Below are positions 1-5,767 of a DNA stretch of 5,767 nt, in pieces. The translations under genes and the position numbers were made by a program. The DNA lies in assembly GCA_023393575.1 (NCBI GenBank), contig JAEWKX010000230.1:1-5767 (forward strand). Reading direction: 5' to 3'. This DNA comes from Pseudomonadota bacterium (GTDB lineage: Bacteria; Pseudomonadota; Alphaproteobacteria; Rhizobiales; Rhizobiaceae). Every line of letters begins with the position of its first letter. Positions within the stretch are counted from its first letter, which is position 1. Below the pieces are notes generated by a model. It was not told the DNA's origin. It did not search any database and was given only the letters and a program-made list of their open reading frames with translations.

Positions 1-322
1 AAGAGACCTGCCCTGCGTCGAGAACTCCCGCGTTTGATGTCCGCGCCCGCCACAACTTGATTCCGAGGTAGATCAGGTAGGCAGCCCCGACCCACCTCAG
101 AACGGTGAACAGGACAGCGGACGTGGCAAGCAGCGCGCCCAGCCCAAGCATGGACGCCGTCATTGCCGTGAAATCGCCGAGCGCCACACCGGCGACCGTC
201 GCGGAGGCGATCTTCCGCCCGTGCCCGAGCGCATAGGAAATCACCAGAAGTATCGTCGGGCCCGGAATGGCGAGCAGCACGGCGGATGCGGCAACGAAGG
301 CGAGCCAGGTTTCGATCGGCAT
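1..322 (-). CDS. LysE/RhtB-family amino-acid exporter, N-terminal part (cut by left edge)
   Basis: The minus strand is open from an ATG at 322 to the window edge, giving 107 codons that begin MPIETWLAFVAAS. The protein has the look of the LysE/RhtB translocator family: a hydrophobic first helix (about residues 6-28) ending in the family-typical IPGPT motif (residues 19-23), a short basic turn (GHGRK), a second small-residue-rich hydrophobic segment (about 40-64), and a third ending in VGAAYLIYLGIKLWRA (about 66-93), the usual end of the N-terminal half. Full members are about 200-210 residues, so roughly half is missing. A GAGAG stretch 10-14 bases upstream of the ATG can serve as ribosome binding site. 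It follows murI by 75 bp on the same strand. The family exports amino acids or similar small solutes across the inner membrane; the substrate cannot be read from the sequence. It differs clearly from the other LysE-type protein at 2067-2678. Confidence 0.85.
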   Translation of the reverse strand, partial: MPIETWLAFVAASAVLLAIPGPTILLVISYALGHGRKIASATVAGVALGDFTAMTASMLGLGALLATSAVLFTVLRWVGAAYLIYLGIKLWRARTSNAGVLDAGQVS

Positions 323-397
323 GGAGCGACTCTCTCGACGGACCGAAGCAGCAAGCCACCGATCCTGCCGCTTTGCAAGAGACACCTCGCCGCAGGC

Positions 398-1198
398 TCA
401 GGCCCGCAGCCCGAACCCGTGCATCAGCCGCCGTATGGCGGGATCGGGGTCACCTGAAGTGAAGACGGCAATATCCGGCGCGGTCGGAATCGGCTCCAGC
501 GGGCGGCGCTCCTGCGGCAGGAGCGAAAGGGCGCGCCGGGCGATGGCTTCGGCGGGATCGATCCAGTCGACGGGCCAGGGCGCCGTCTTGCGCATCCGGT
601 TGACGAGGAACGGATAGTGGGTGCAGGCGAGTACGACGATATCGGTACGTCGCCCGTCCTGTTCGATGAAGCAGGGAGCGACCTCCTGCCCGACAGCCGC
701 CTCGTCCACGAAGCCTTCGCGCATATAGGTTTCCGCCAGTCCCGCCAGCCGCTCGCTGCCGACGAGGCGGACATGCACCTTCGACGCCCATTCGCCGATC
801 AGGTCGCGCGTGTACTGCCGCTTCACGGTCCCCGGCGTCGCCAGCACGGCGACAAGGCCGGAACGCGTCCGTTCCGCCGCCGGCTTGATCGCCGGCACGG
901 TACCGACAAATGGCGTCTCGGGAAATGCTGCCCGCAGGTCGCCGAGAACCAGGGTCGAGGCGGTATTGCAGGCAATGACGGCGATTTCCGGATCATGCTG
1001 TCTGATGAGGCTCCCGAACAGGCCGATGATGCGGTCGCGCAACCTCTCCTCGTCCCAGCCGCCGTAAGGAAAGCCGGCATCGTCGGCGATGTAGACGAAA
1101 CGGCGTTCCGGCATCAGCACCCGCGCTTCGCGCAGCACGGTCAGGCCGCCGATGCCCGAATCGAACATCAGCACAGGCTTGAGGTCAGGCGTCGTCAT
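398..1198 (-). CDS. murI: Glutamate racemase MurI
   Basis: This 266-residue protein interconverts L- and D-glutamate in the cytoplasm, supplying the D-glutamate of the peptidoglycan stem peptide. The aspartate/glutamate racemase hallmarks are all present: [10 protein letters not shown] at residues 12-21 (Asp13, Ser14), PYG at 44-46, the first catalytic-cysteine motif ACNTAS at 76-81 (Cys77), and the second, ACTHYPFL, at 191-198 (Cys192, His194). Length matches the family (about 255-285 residues), so it is probably intact and active. The segment before PYG reads ADDAGF rather than the GDTARV type of many bacteria. The ATG lies inside the end of the upstream trmJ gene (14-bp overlap, different frame), and GGAGA sits directly before it with another GGAG a few bases further up, suggesting coupled translation. 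Racemase family membership is secure; glutamate as substrate follows from overall similarity. Confidence 0.96.
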   Translation of the reverse strand: MTTPDLKPVLMFDSGIGGLTVLREARVLMPERRFVYIADDAGFPYGGWDEERLRDRIIGLFGSLIRQHDPEIAVIACNTASTLVLGDLRAAFPETPFVGTVPAIKPAAERTRSGLVAVLATPGTVKRQYTRDLIGEWASKVHVRLVGSERLAGLAETYMREGFVDEAAVGQEVAPCFIEQDGRRTDIVVLACTHYPFLVNRMRKTAPWPVDWIDPAEAIARRALSLLPQERRPLEPIPTAPDIAVFTSGDPDPAIRRLMHGFGLRA

Positions 1199-2000
1199 TC
1201 TCCGGCTTCTCCACCGCGCTTCCCGTCTTCCTCGGCCAACGCCGCGGGAAACGGTCCAGCGACGAGATCACCCCGCGAAACACGCTGATCTCCTGCTCCG
1301 TGAAGCCACGGCGCGAGATGACGGCCCGCAGGTTGTCGCCCATCTTCGGCTTTTTGGCGGGCGGGTGGAAATATCCGCGCGCATCCAGCGCCTCTTCCAG
1401 ATGCTCGAAGAGGCCGAGCACCTGCTCCTTGGTGGAGGGCCGCTGTTCCACCGGCTGGAAAGGCGTTGCCGCCATGTCGTCCAGCCCCGTCTTCATCCAC
1501 TCGTAGGACATCAGCAACACCGCCTGGGCGATGTTGAGGGAAGCGAATGCCGGATTGACCGGAAAGGTGACGATCTCGTCCGCCAGCGCCACCTCTTCGT
1601 TGGTAAGGCCCCAGCGCTCGCGACCGAAGAGAACCCCGGTCTTCTCCCCTGCCTGGAACTTCCCACGCAAGGTCGTGGCGGCAATCACCGGCGACCGCAC
1701 CGGCTTGAAGCCGTAGCGCTCTCGCGCGGTGGTGGCATAGACGAAGTTGAGGTCGCTGATCGCGCCCTCCAGGGTATCGAAGACCCGCGTAGCGTCGATC
1801 ACGTGATCCGCCTTGGAGGCCGCCGAACGGGCCTTCTCGCTGGGCCAGCCGTCCCGCGGATTGACGAGCCGCAGTTCGGCCAGCCCGAAATTGGCCATGG
1901 CGCGCGCCACCATGCCGATATTCTCTCCGAGCTGCGGTTCGACGAGGATGATCGCCGGCCCCTCGGCTATGAGTTCGCGCTCGCTGTTGGTTCCCGACAT
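1185..2000 (-). CDS. trmJ: TrmJ/TrmH-family tRNA 2'-O-methyltransferase (SPOUT)
   Basis: From the ATG at 2000 the product is 271 residues and begins [15 protein letters not shown]. It carries the three SPOUT (TrmH-type) motifs in order: motif 1 around residues 16-49, with [13 protein letters not shown] (Asn27, Arg33); motif 2 [15 protein letters not shown] at 122-136; and motif 3 [13 protein letters not shown] at 149-161, which forms the S-adenosylmethionine-binding knot. A C-terminal helical extension (about 180-255, ending [23 protein letters not shown]) resembles the TrmJ-specific domain used in dimer and tRNA contacts. E. coli TrmJ methylates the ribose of nucleotide 32 in tRNA anticodon loops; that target is inferred here. 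The frame extends 18 codons upstream to a TTG at 2054, three bases after a strong AGGAGG, but the ATG at 2000 fits where family homology begins. The 3' end overlaps murI. Confidence 0.9.
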   Translation of the reverse strand: MSGTNSERELIAEGPAIILVEPQLGENIGMVARAMANFGLAELRLVNPRDGWPSEKARSAASKADHVIDATRVFDTLEGAISDLNFVYATTARERYGFKPVRSPVIAATTLRGKFQAGEKTGVLFGRERWGLTNEEVALADEIVTFPVNPAFASLNIAQAVLLMSYEWMKTGLDDMAATPFQPVEQRPSTKEQVLGLFEHLEEALDARGYFHPPAKKPKMGDNLRAVISRRGFTEQEISVFRGVISSLDRFPRRWPRKTGSAVEKPENDDA

Positions 2001-2066
2001 TCTTTGATCCGATCCTTCGAGCGCCGCAATAGCGGCCCCGGCGTGGAACGGCAAGACCCTCCTCGC

Positions 2067-2678
2067 TCAGCGTTCGGCGAGCGCCAGCTTTGCGCCCATG
2101 GCGAAGAAGGCAGCAGCAAAGACACGCCGCATCCAGTTCACCACCGCAGGCCGGGAGATGACATGCCGGCGCATGGCGGCTGCGAACACGCCGTAGCCGG
2201 CGAAGACGACGAAGGTCAGCGCCATGAACGCGCCGCTCAGCATCAGCATCATCGGCAGGGCGTTCGCATCGGCCGGGCTGACGAACTGCGGAAGGAACGC
2301 GAAGAAGAAGATCGAGAGCTTCGGATTGAGGATGTTGACCAGGATCCCGTCGATCACTGTACGGCGTACCGAGCGCGGGGCGGCCTGCTCGTCCACGGCA
2401 AGCGTTCCGCGGTCCATGATCGTCCGCCACGCCATGTAGAGCAGGTAGGCGACCCCGAGATACTTGATGATCTCGAAGGCGAGCGCGCTGGCATGCAGGA
2501 CGGCGGCAAGACCCGTCACGGCCGCGGCGATGTGCGGCACGATCCCGAGCGTGCAGGCGAAGGCCGCCAACACGCTGGCCCTGGCGCCGCGGGAGAGGCC
2601 GGCAGCCAGTGTGTAGAGGACACCGGTGCCGGGCGAGGCGATGATAACGAGCGAGGTCAGAAGGAATTCGGGGCTCAT
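2067..2678 (-). CDS. LysE/RhtB-family translocator
   Basis: This is a 203-residue, very hydrophobic protein of the usual LysE/RhtB length. Visible features are a first membrane helix with the family motif SPGTGVLYTLAAGLSRG (15-31), hydrophobic segments at about 38-60 and 66-86 (ending KYLGVAYLLYMAWR), a hydrophilic loop with several charged residues (about 87-112), the conserved GILVNILNPK (111-120), and helices at about 121-135, 142-168 and 183-202. That gives about six membrane spans in the inner membrane. The family expels amino acids and derivatives by proton-coupled export; the substrate is unknown. The first motif reads SPGTG where many members, including the partial paralogue at the left edge, have PGP. 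An AAGGGGAA ribosome binding site lies about six bases before the ATG. It starts 33 bp after eipB and ends 66 bp before trmJ. Confidence 0.9.
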   Translation of the reverse strand: MSPEFLLTSLVIIASPGTGVLYTLAAGLSRGARASVLAAFACTLGIVPHIAAAVTGLAAVLHASALAFEIIKYLGVAYLLYMAWRTIMDRGTLAVDEQAAPRSVRRTVIDGILVNILNPKLSIFFFAFLPQFVSPADANALPMMLMLSGAFMALTFVVFAGYGVFAAAMRRHVISRPAVVNWMRRVFAAAFFAMGAKLALAER

Positions 2679-2711
2679 GCTGTTCCCCTTCGATTGTGCC
2701 GCCCGGCAGGT

Positions 2712-3560
2712 TTACGGCCGCGGCTGGTTCGGGTCGCAGTCCGGCTTGTCGAGAACCTCCAGCTTGGAGAGACTTCCGCTAAGTACGAAATCGCCGTAAT
2801 CCATCGTCAGGTCGCGAGTGATGCCGTTGTCGTAAAGCTTGAAGGACATGGAATAGGCCGGCATGGCGTCTCCCTCGGCCCCTTCGCTGAAATAGGCGAT
2901 GGTGACGGGCCAGTAGGCGGCCTTGGAGAATTCTCCCGCCCTCTCGGCGTCGTCCCCCGCCGTCTGCTGGGGGGTCTGTTGCGGTCCGATCACCGTATTG
3001 GTGATCATGCTCTGGTCACCGTTCTCAGAACCATCGAATATCCGGGTCTCGAAAAAGCGCTTTCCGCTTTTCGCGTTCTTGATCACCTCGAGCATGTGCT
3101 CGGTGGGAAAGGCACTGGCGACCAGTTCGACCTCTCTGGGATCAGGACGTTCGATCTCGACCTTGACCTTGGTATCGTCCTCCCGCGCCTCGCCGGCCAC
3201 CTCCTTGTCCATCTGCTCGTCGGTGAAGGACCTGGTCTCGAAGCGGAATTCGCCCTTCTGCGTGTCCTCGAAGGTGGTGGTCTGCTGATCGGTCAGGCGG
3301 GTTTCCTCGCCCGTATTGATCCGCGTCACGAAGCGGAAATTGGTCGTGAACCCGGTACAGGCGGCCCCGGTGAACTCGTAGACCATCCGGCCGTTCATGC
3401 CCTCGATACCGGAGCGCTCGGACGAATCCTTCAGTTTCAGATCATAGACGGCGCGATGCGGCAGAAGAACCGCGGCTCCTTCCACGCCGGCCGGAGCCGG
3501 TGCTGCGGATCCGACGGCAAGTCCCAAAGCAAGGATTGCTGCGCGTCCCTGGTTGATCAT
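2712..3560 (-). CDS. eipB: EipB-like periplasmic envelope integrity protein (DUF1849)
   Basis: The 282-residue product begins MINQGRAAILALGLAVGS, a signal peptide with a likely cleavage at APA|G (after residue 24). The mature part opens with LPHRAVYDLKL (33-43), the characteristic start of the DUF1849/EipB family, continues with MNGRMVYEFTG and many alternating beta-type segments, and ends KLEVLDKPDCDPNQPRP. There are only two cysteines, Cys68 and Cys275, matching the conserved pair that forms a disulfide near the two ends of the domain in Brucella abortus EipB. In Brucella this periplasmic beta-spiral protein supports cell-envelope stability and infection; the role here is inferred by homology. 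Start choice is well supported: AGGAG at 3568-3572 lies seven bases before the ATG. It is the first gene of the leftward group and diverges from the RidA-family gene. The middle (about 110-150) is rich in Glu, Asp and Lys. Confidence 0.88.
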   Translation of the reverse strand: MINQGRAAILALGLAVGSAAPAPAGVEGAAVLLPHRAVYDLKLKDSSERSGIEGMNGRMVYEFTGAACTGFTTNFRFVTRINTGEETRLTDQQTTTFEDTQKGEFRFETRSFTDEQMDKEVAGEAREDDTKVKVEIERPDPREVELVASAFPTEHMLEVIKNAKSGKRFFETRIFDGSENGDQSMITNTVIGPQQTPQQTAGDDAERAGEFSKAAYWPVTIAYFSEGAEGDAMPAYSMSFKLYDNGITRDLTMDYGDFVLSGSLSKLEVLDKPDCDPNQPRP

Positions 3561-3567
3561 TCACAAT

Positions 3568-3572
3568 CTCCT
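3568..3572 (-). promoter_or_regulatory. Ribosome binding site of eipB
   Basis: AGGAG on the minus strand lies seven bases before the ATG at 3560. It is a strong, well-spaced Shine-Dalgarno sequence that fixes the eipB start. Confidence 0.75.
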
Positions 3573-3661
3573 GTTGGACTCACCAAGGGTGTTATATGAA
3601 CGCCATTCAGCGAGGCTATCGCCTTTGAATGCCGGATTTTCGAGACGTTTACAACAGAACT

Positions 3662-3665
3662 GGAG
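3662..3665 (+). promoter_or_regulatory. Ribosome binding site deciding the GTG start of the RidA-family gene
   Basis: GGAG lies six bases before the GTG at 3672. No ATG gives a comparable start in this frame: the next in-frame ATG is well inside the conserved domain, so GTG is the supported start codon. Confidence 0.65.
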
Positions 3666-3671
3666 TCGCCC

Positions 3672-4142
3672 GTGTCCGAAGCCATAGAAAGCCGCCTCAA
3701 GGAAAAGGGGATCACCCTGCCCGCAGCGGCCGCCCCCGCCGCCAATTATGTCCCCTATACGATCAGCGGAAACACGCTCTATCTATCCGGACAGTTGCCG
3801 ATCGAAAACGGCAAAGTTGCGGTGACCGGTCTCGTGGGTCGCGATATCGATGTCGCAGCCGCTCAACGGGCCGCCGAACTGTGCGCGATCAATATCCTCG
3901 CACAGGCCAAGGCGGCGCTCGACGGCGACCTCGGCCGAATCCGCCGCGTCCTCAAGCTGAACGGCTTCGTCGCCTCGATGCCCGACTTCACGGAACAGCA
4001 CCTCGTCATCAACGGCGCTTCCAACCTGATCGCCGAGATTCTGGGGGACGCCGGCAAGCATGCCCGTGCAGCCGTCGGCATGGCCGCGCTGCCGCTGAAC
4101 GCCTCCGTGGAAATCGACGCCATTATCGAGATCGAAGCATGA
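3672..4142 (+). CDS. RidA-family protein (YjgF/YER057c/UK114), long form
   Basis: The product is 156 residues with a GTG start. RidA proteins are small cytosolic trimers; the archetype hydrolyses reactive enamine/imine intermediates released by pyridoxal-phosphate enzymes such as threonine dehydratase. Visible features are ANYVPYTISGNTLYLSGQLP (24-43), VGRDIDVAAAQRAAELCAINILAQAK (55-80), the LKLNGFVASMPDF segment (94-106), and the C-terminal signature HARAAVGMAALPLNASVEIDAI (130-151). Arg132 and Glu147 align by eye with Arg105 and Glu120 of E. coli RidA, so the active-site arginine appears retained. It is about 25-30 residues longer than classical RidA (about 128) because of an N-terminal extension (KEKGITLPAAAAPAANYVPY), typical of the longer YjgF-like subgroup, so the exact substrate is uncertain. 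Its stop overlaps the next gene's ATG (ATGA), indicating coupled translation. Confidence 0.9.
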   Translation: MSEAIESRLKEKGITLPAAAAPAANYVPYTISGNTLYLSGQLPIENGKVAVTGLVGRDIDVAAAQRAAELCAINILAQAKAALDGDLGRIRRVLKLNGFVASMPDFTEQHLVINGASNLIAEILGDAGKHARAAVGMAALPLNASVEIDAIIEIEA

Positions 4143-4864
4143 ACCGCCCCGGTTGGATCAAGGACCTGCCCGTGGCCCATCGCGGCTACCATGACATGAA
4201 CAAAACCGTGTGGGAGAACACCCTCTCCGCCTTCTCCCGCGCAGTCGAGGCCGGCTTCGCCATCGAGTGCGACGTCCAGCTGGCGGCCGACAGCGTGCCG
4301 GTGGTCTTCCACGACCATGACCTCGAACGTCTCTGCGGCATCAGGGGCGACGTTCGCGAGCGTACGTCCGCCGAACTCGGCATGCTGGCGATCGGAGGGA
4401 CTTCAGACCGGATCCCTACCCTCAAGCAGATGCTGAAGCTGGTTGCCGGCCGGGTTCCGCTCGTCATCGAGATAAAGGGCCGCGCCGGCGAGGACGACGG
4501 CTTTGCCGAGGCGGTGCTGGAGGCATTGGAAGGATATGAGGGCAAGGTCGCGCTGATGAGCTTCGACCATCACATCCTCAAGGATCTCAAGAAAGCCGGC
4601 TCTCCCTACCCTGTCGGCCTGACGGCCGAGGGCATGAAACCGGAGGATCTGTTCCACCACGACGACGCCATGCATCTCGGGCTGGACTTCATCTCCTATC
4701 ACCACGGCCACCTTCCCAACAGCTTCGTCACCGCGCAGAGACAGGCAGGCATGCCGGTGATTACCTGGACCGTCAGGGATGAAAATGCCCGCGCGCATAC
4801 CTACACTCATGCAGACCAGATGACCTTCGAGGGCTTCGACCCACGGGAGACCGCTTCCGCCTAG
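4139..4864 (+). CDS. Glycerophosphodiester phosphodiesterase family protein
   Basis: This 241-residue protein has the GDPD TIM-barrel signatures: AHRGYHD at 13-19 (His14, Arg15), ENTLSAF at 26-32 (Glu26, Asn27), ECDVQLAADSVPVVFHD at 43-59 (Glu43, Asp45, catalytic His58) and VIEIKG at 109-114 (Glu111, Lys113). The C-terminal barrel strands include VITWTVRDE (about 210-218) and DQMTFEGFDP near the end. The two catalytic histidines and the metal-binding acidic residues are present, so activity is expected. Classical members hydrolyse glycerophosphodiesters to glycerol-3-phosphate and an alcohol; the substrate here is not determined. There is no signal peptide, so it is probably cytoplasmic. The frame is open further upstream across the RidA-family gene, but homology begins at the ATG at 4139, which overlaps the preceding stop as ATGA. 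There is no strong Shine-Dalgarno sequence, consistent with translational coupling. Confidence 0.92.
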   Translation: MNRPGWIKDLPVAHRGYHDMNKTVWENTLSAFSRAVEAGFAIECDVQLAADSVPVVFHDHDLERLCGIRGDVRERTSAELGMLAIGGTSDRIPTLKQMLKLVAGRVPLVIEIKGRAGEDDGFAEAVLEALEGYEGKVALMSFDHHILKDLKKAGSPYPVGLTAEGMKPEDLFHHDDAMHLGLDFISYHHGHLPNSFVTAQRQAGMPVITWTVRDENARAHTYTHADQMTFEGFDPRETASA

Positions 4865-4865
4865 G

Positions 4866-5767
4866 ATGACAGAGCCGCTTTCCATCCGTATCGAGAAGAC
4901 GTTTGCCGCGATCGCGCCGGAGCGCTGGGCGCAGCTTTCCGGGACCTCGAAGATTGGACCCGGCGTCTACAATCCCTTCCTCTCGCACGCCTACCTCTCC
5001 GCGATGGAAGACTCAGGCTCCGCGACCGCAAGGACGGGATGGCTGGGACATCACACGCTCCTGGAAGACGCCGCCGGACGCCTGCTGGGCGCTATTCCCG
5101 GCTATCTGAAAAGCCACAGCGAGGGCGAATACGTCTTCGACCACGGCTGGGCGGATGCCTTCGAACGCGCCGGGGGCCGCTATTATCCCAAGATCCAGTG
5201 CAGCATCCCGTTCACGCCGGCGACGGGGTCGCGCCTGCTGATGGCGGACGGCCAGGACGAGGGCACCGTGCGGGCAACGCTCGCAGCCGGTCTGCAGCAG
5301 GTGGCACGGCAGATCGGCATCTCCTCCGCTCATGTGACGTTCCTGCCGGAAGAAGAACTGCCGTTCTTCGATGAGGCCGGCTACCTCCACCGCACCGACC
5401 AGCAGTTCCACTTCCTCAATGCGGGCTATGCCGACCACGACGCCTTCCTCGACACGCTCGCCTCACGCAAGCGGAAGGCCCTGAAGAAGGAGCGACGCTC
5501 TGCAGTGGAAAACGGTATCACCATCGACTGGCTGACCGGCAGCGACCTGACCGAGGACATCTGGGACCAGTTCTTCGCCTTCTACATGGACACCGGCAGC
5601 CGCAAGTGGGGCCGCCCCTACCTCACCCGCAGCTTCTATTCACTGATCGGCGAGCGGATGGCCGATGACATCCTGTTGGTGATGGCAAAACGCTCAGGCC
5701 GCTACATCGCCGGCGCGATCATTTTCATCGGCGGGGATGCGCTCTACGGACGCGACTGGGGCTGCTT
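4866..5767 (+). CDS. DUF482 FemAB-like / GNAT-fold protein, N-terminal 300 codons (cut by right edge)
   Basis: The ATG at 4866 opens a frame that runs uninterrupted to the window edge and begins MTEPLSIRIEKTFAAIAPER. The conserved DUF482 core (PF04339, 'peptidoglycan biosynthesis/recognition', FemAB-like) is recognisable: NPFLSHAYLSAMEDSGSA (36-53), LLGAIPGYLKSHSEGEYVFD (73-92), HGWADAFERAGGRYYPKIQ (93-111), PFTPATGSRLL (115-125), FLDTLASRKRKALKKERR (194-211) and FFAFYMDTGSRKWGRPYLTR (236-255). The basic patch at 201-211 and the SRKWGRPYL motif are typical family landmarks. Full members are about 380-400 residues, so about a quarter is missing. FemAB relatives transfer amino acids from aminoacyl-tRNA to peptidoglycan precursors, but DUF482 proteins have no well-established reaction. 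The start lies one base after the upstream stop (TAGGATG). The nearest GGGAGA is about 15 bases away, too far to be ideal, so reinitiation by ribosomes finishing the upstream gene is likely. Confidence 0.9.
   Translation, partial: MTEPLSIRIEKTFAAIAPERWAQLSGTSKIGPGVYNPFLSHAYLSAMEDSGSATARTGWLGHHTLLEDAAGRLLGAIPGYLKSHSEGEYVFDHGWADAFERAGGRYYPKIQCSIPFTPATGSRLLMADGQDEGTVRATLAAGLQQVARQIGISSAHVTFLPEEELPFFDEAGYLHRTDQQFHFLNAGYADHDAFLDTLASRKRKALKKERRSAVENGITIDWLTGSDLTEDIWDQFFAFYMDTGSRKWGRPYLTRSFYSLIGERMADDILLVMAKRSGRYIAGAIIFIGGDALYGRDWGC

Larger units (their letters stand above)
3561..3671. promoter_or_regulatory. Divergent intergenic region with probable promoters for eipB and the ridA-gdpd-DUF482 group
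   Basis: This 111-bp gap is the only place where the gene groups diverge, so both must have promoters here or just inside the neighbouring genes. On the minus strand TATAAC (3591-3596 read in reverse) is a possible -10 element for eipB, without a convincing -35. On the plus strand TTGAAT (3625-3630) and TTTACA (3648-3653), 17 bases apart, are a weak -35/-10 candidate for the RidA-family gene. Two short inverted repeats are visible: CACC-AAG-GGTG (3581-3591) and AGGC-TATC-GCCT (3613-3624). Four-base arms are easily met by chance, so calling either an operator would be speculative. The region is visibly more A/T-rich than its flanks, as expected of a promoter region. Confidence 0.45.

Noticed and set aside
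323..397. Possible terminator or promoter between murI and the partial LysE-type gene
   Set aside because: No stable hairpin with a T-run and no good -35/-10 pair was seen in this 75-bp gap.
617..1288. Plus-strand frame of 223 codons opposite murI
   Set aside because: It is in register with murI codons and explained by the same lack of TTA/CTA/TCA codons. The murI catalytic motifs on the other strand are unambiguous.
2023..2036. GCCGC-AATA-GCGGC hairpin between the lysE-type gene and trmJ as a possible terminator
   Set aside because: The stem is only five base pairs and no T-run follows in the direction of transcription, so it is not a convincing intrinsic terminator.
1195..2430. Minus-strand frame of 411 codons overlapping trmJ and the lysE-type gene in another phase
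   Set aside because: The product is rich in Arg, Gly and Ala with no domain, it crosses two well-recognised genes, and it is a frame shadow typical of high G+C DNA.
1152..3599. Uninterrupted plus-strand frame of 815 codons running antisense to trmJ, the complete lysE-type gene and eipB
   Set aside because: All three minus-strand genes share the same codon register (their codons start at positions divisible by 3, and the 66-bp and 33-bp gaps are multiples of 3). A stop in the in-register antisense frame needs a sense TTA, CTA or TCA codon, which are rare in this G+C-rich coding sequence. The translation is full of Arg, Gly and His with no recognisable domain, while the minus strand encodes clear families.
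3557..3745. Small minus-strand frame of 62 codons across the divergent promoter region
   Set aside because: It overlaps the start of the RidA-family gene and the eipB leader, has no recognisable features, and the well-supported eipB start and ribosome binding site explain the region.
3629..4138. A 170-codon upstream extension of the GDPD frame across the RidA-family gene
   Set aside because: The extension is Arg-rich and low in complexity, while the RidA-family protein is clear in the overlapping frame. GDPD homology begins at the ATG at 4139.

Overview
The window looks like chromosomal core sequence from an alphaproteobacterium, most likely Rhizobiales (Rhizobiaceae-like). The evidence is the high G+C, the strongly G/C-biased third codon positions, an EipB/DUF1849 periplasmic protein and a DUF482 FemAB-like protein, both typical of alphaproteobacteria. 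The genus cannot be fixed from the sequence. There are no RNA genes, insertion sequences, CRISPR arrays or phage genes, and coding density is very high.

Layout: two gene groups diverge from one 111-bp intergenic region (3561-3671). The leftward group, read in transcription order, is eipB/DUF1849 (3560-2712), a LysE/RhtB-type exporter (2678-2067), a TrmJ/TrmH-family tRNA 2'-O-methyltransferase (2000-1185), murI glutamate racemase (1198-398) and the first 107 codons of a second LysE/RhtB-type exporter (322-1, cut by the left edge). All five lie on the minus strand. Gaps are 33, 66 and 75 bp, and trmJ and murI overlap by 14 bp, so an operon or at least partial co-transcription is plausible.

The rightward group is a long RidA-family protein with a GTG start (3672-4142), a glycerophosphodiester phosphodiesterase-family protein (4139-4864) and a DUF482 FemAB/GNAT-like protein (4866 to the right edge, 300 codons present). 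These three are very tightly packed, with an ATGA overlap and then a one-base gap, which suggests translational coupling.

The genes loosely share an envelope and metabolite-housekeeping theme. MurI makes D-glutamate for peptidoglycan, EipB supports the periplasmic envelope, DUF482 is annotated as a peptidoglycan biosynthesis/recognition family, GDPD-family enzymes cleave phospholipid-derived diesters, RidA removes reactive enamine/imine intermediates, and the LysE-type proteins probably export amino acids or similar solutes. Every gene fits a known family and I see no clear undescribed system. The points most worth a second look are the tightly coupled ridA-gdpd-DUF482 unit, the uncertain trmJ start, and the two non-identical LysE-type exporters on either side of trmJ-murI.
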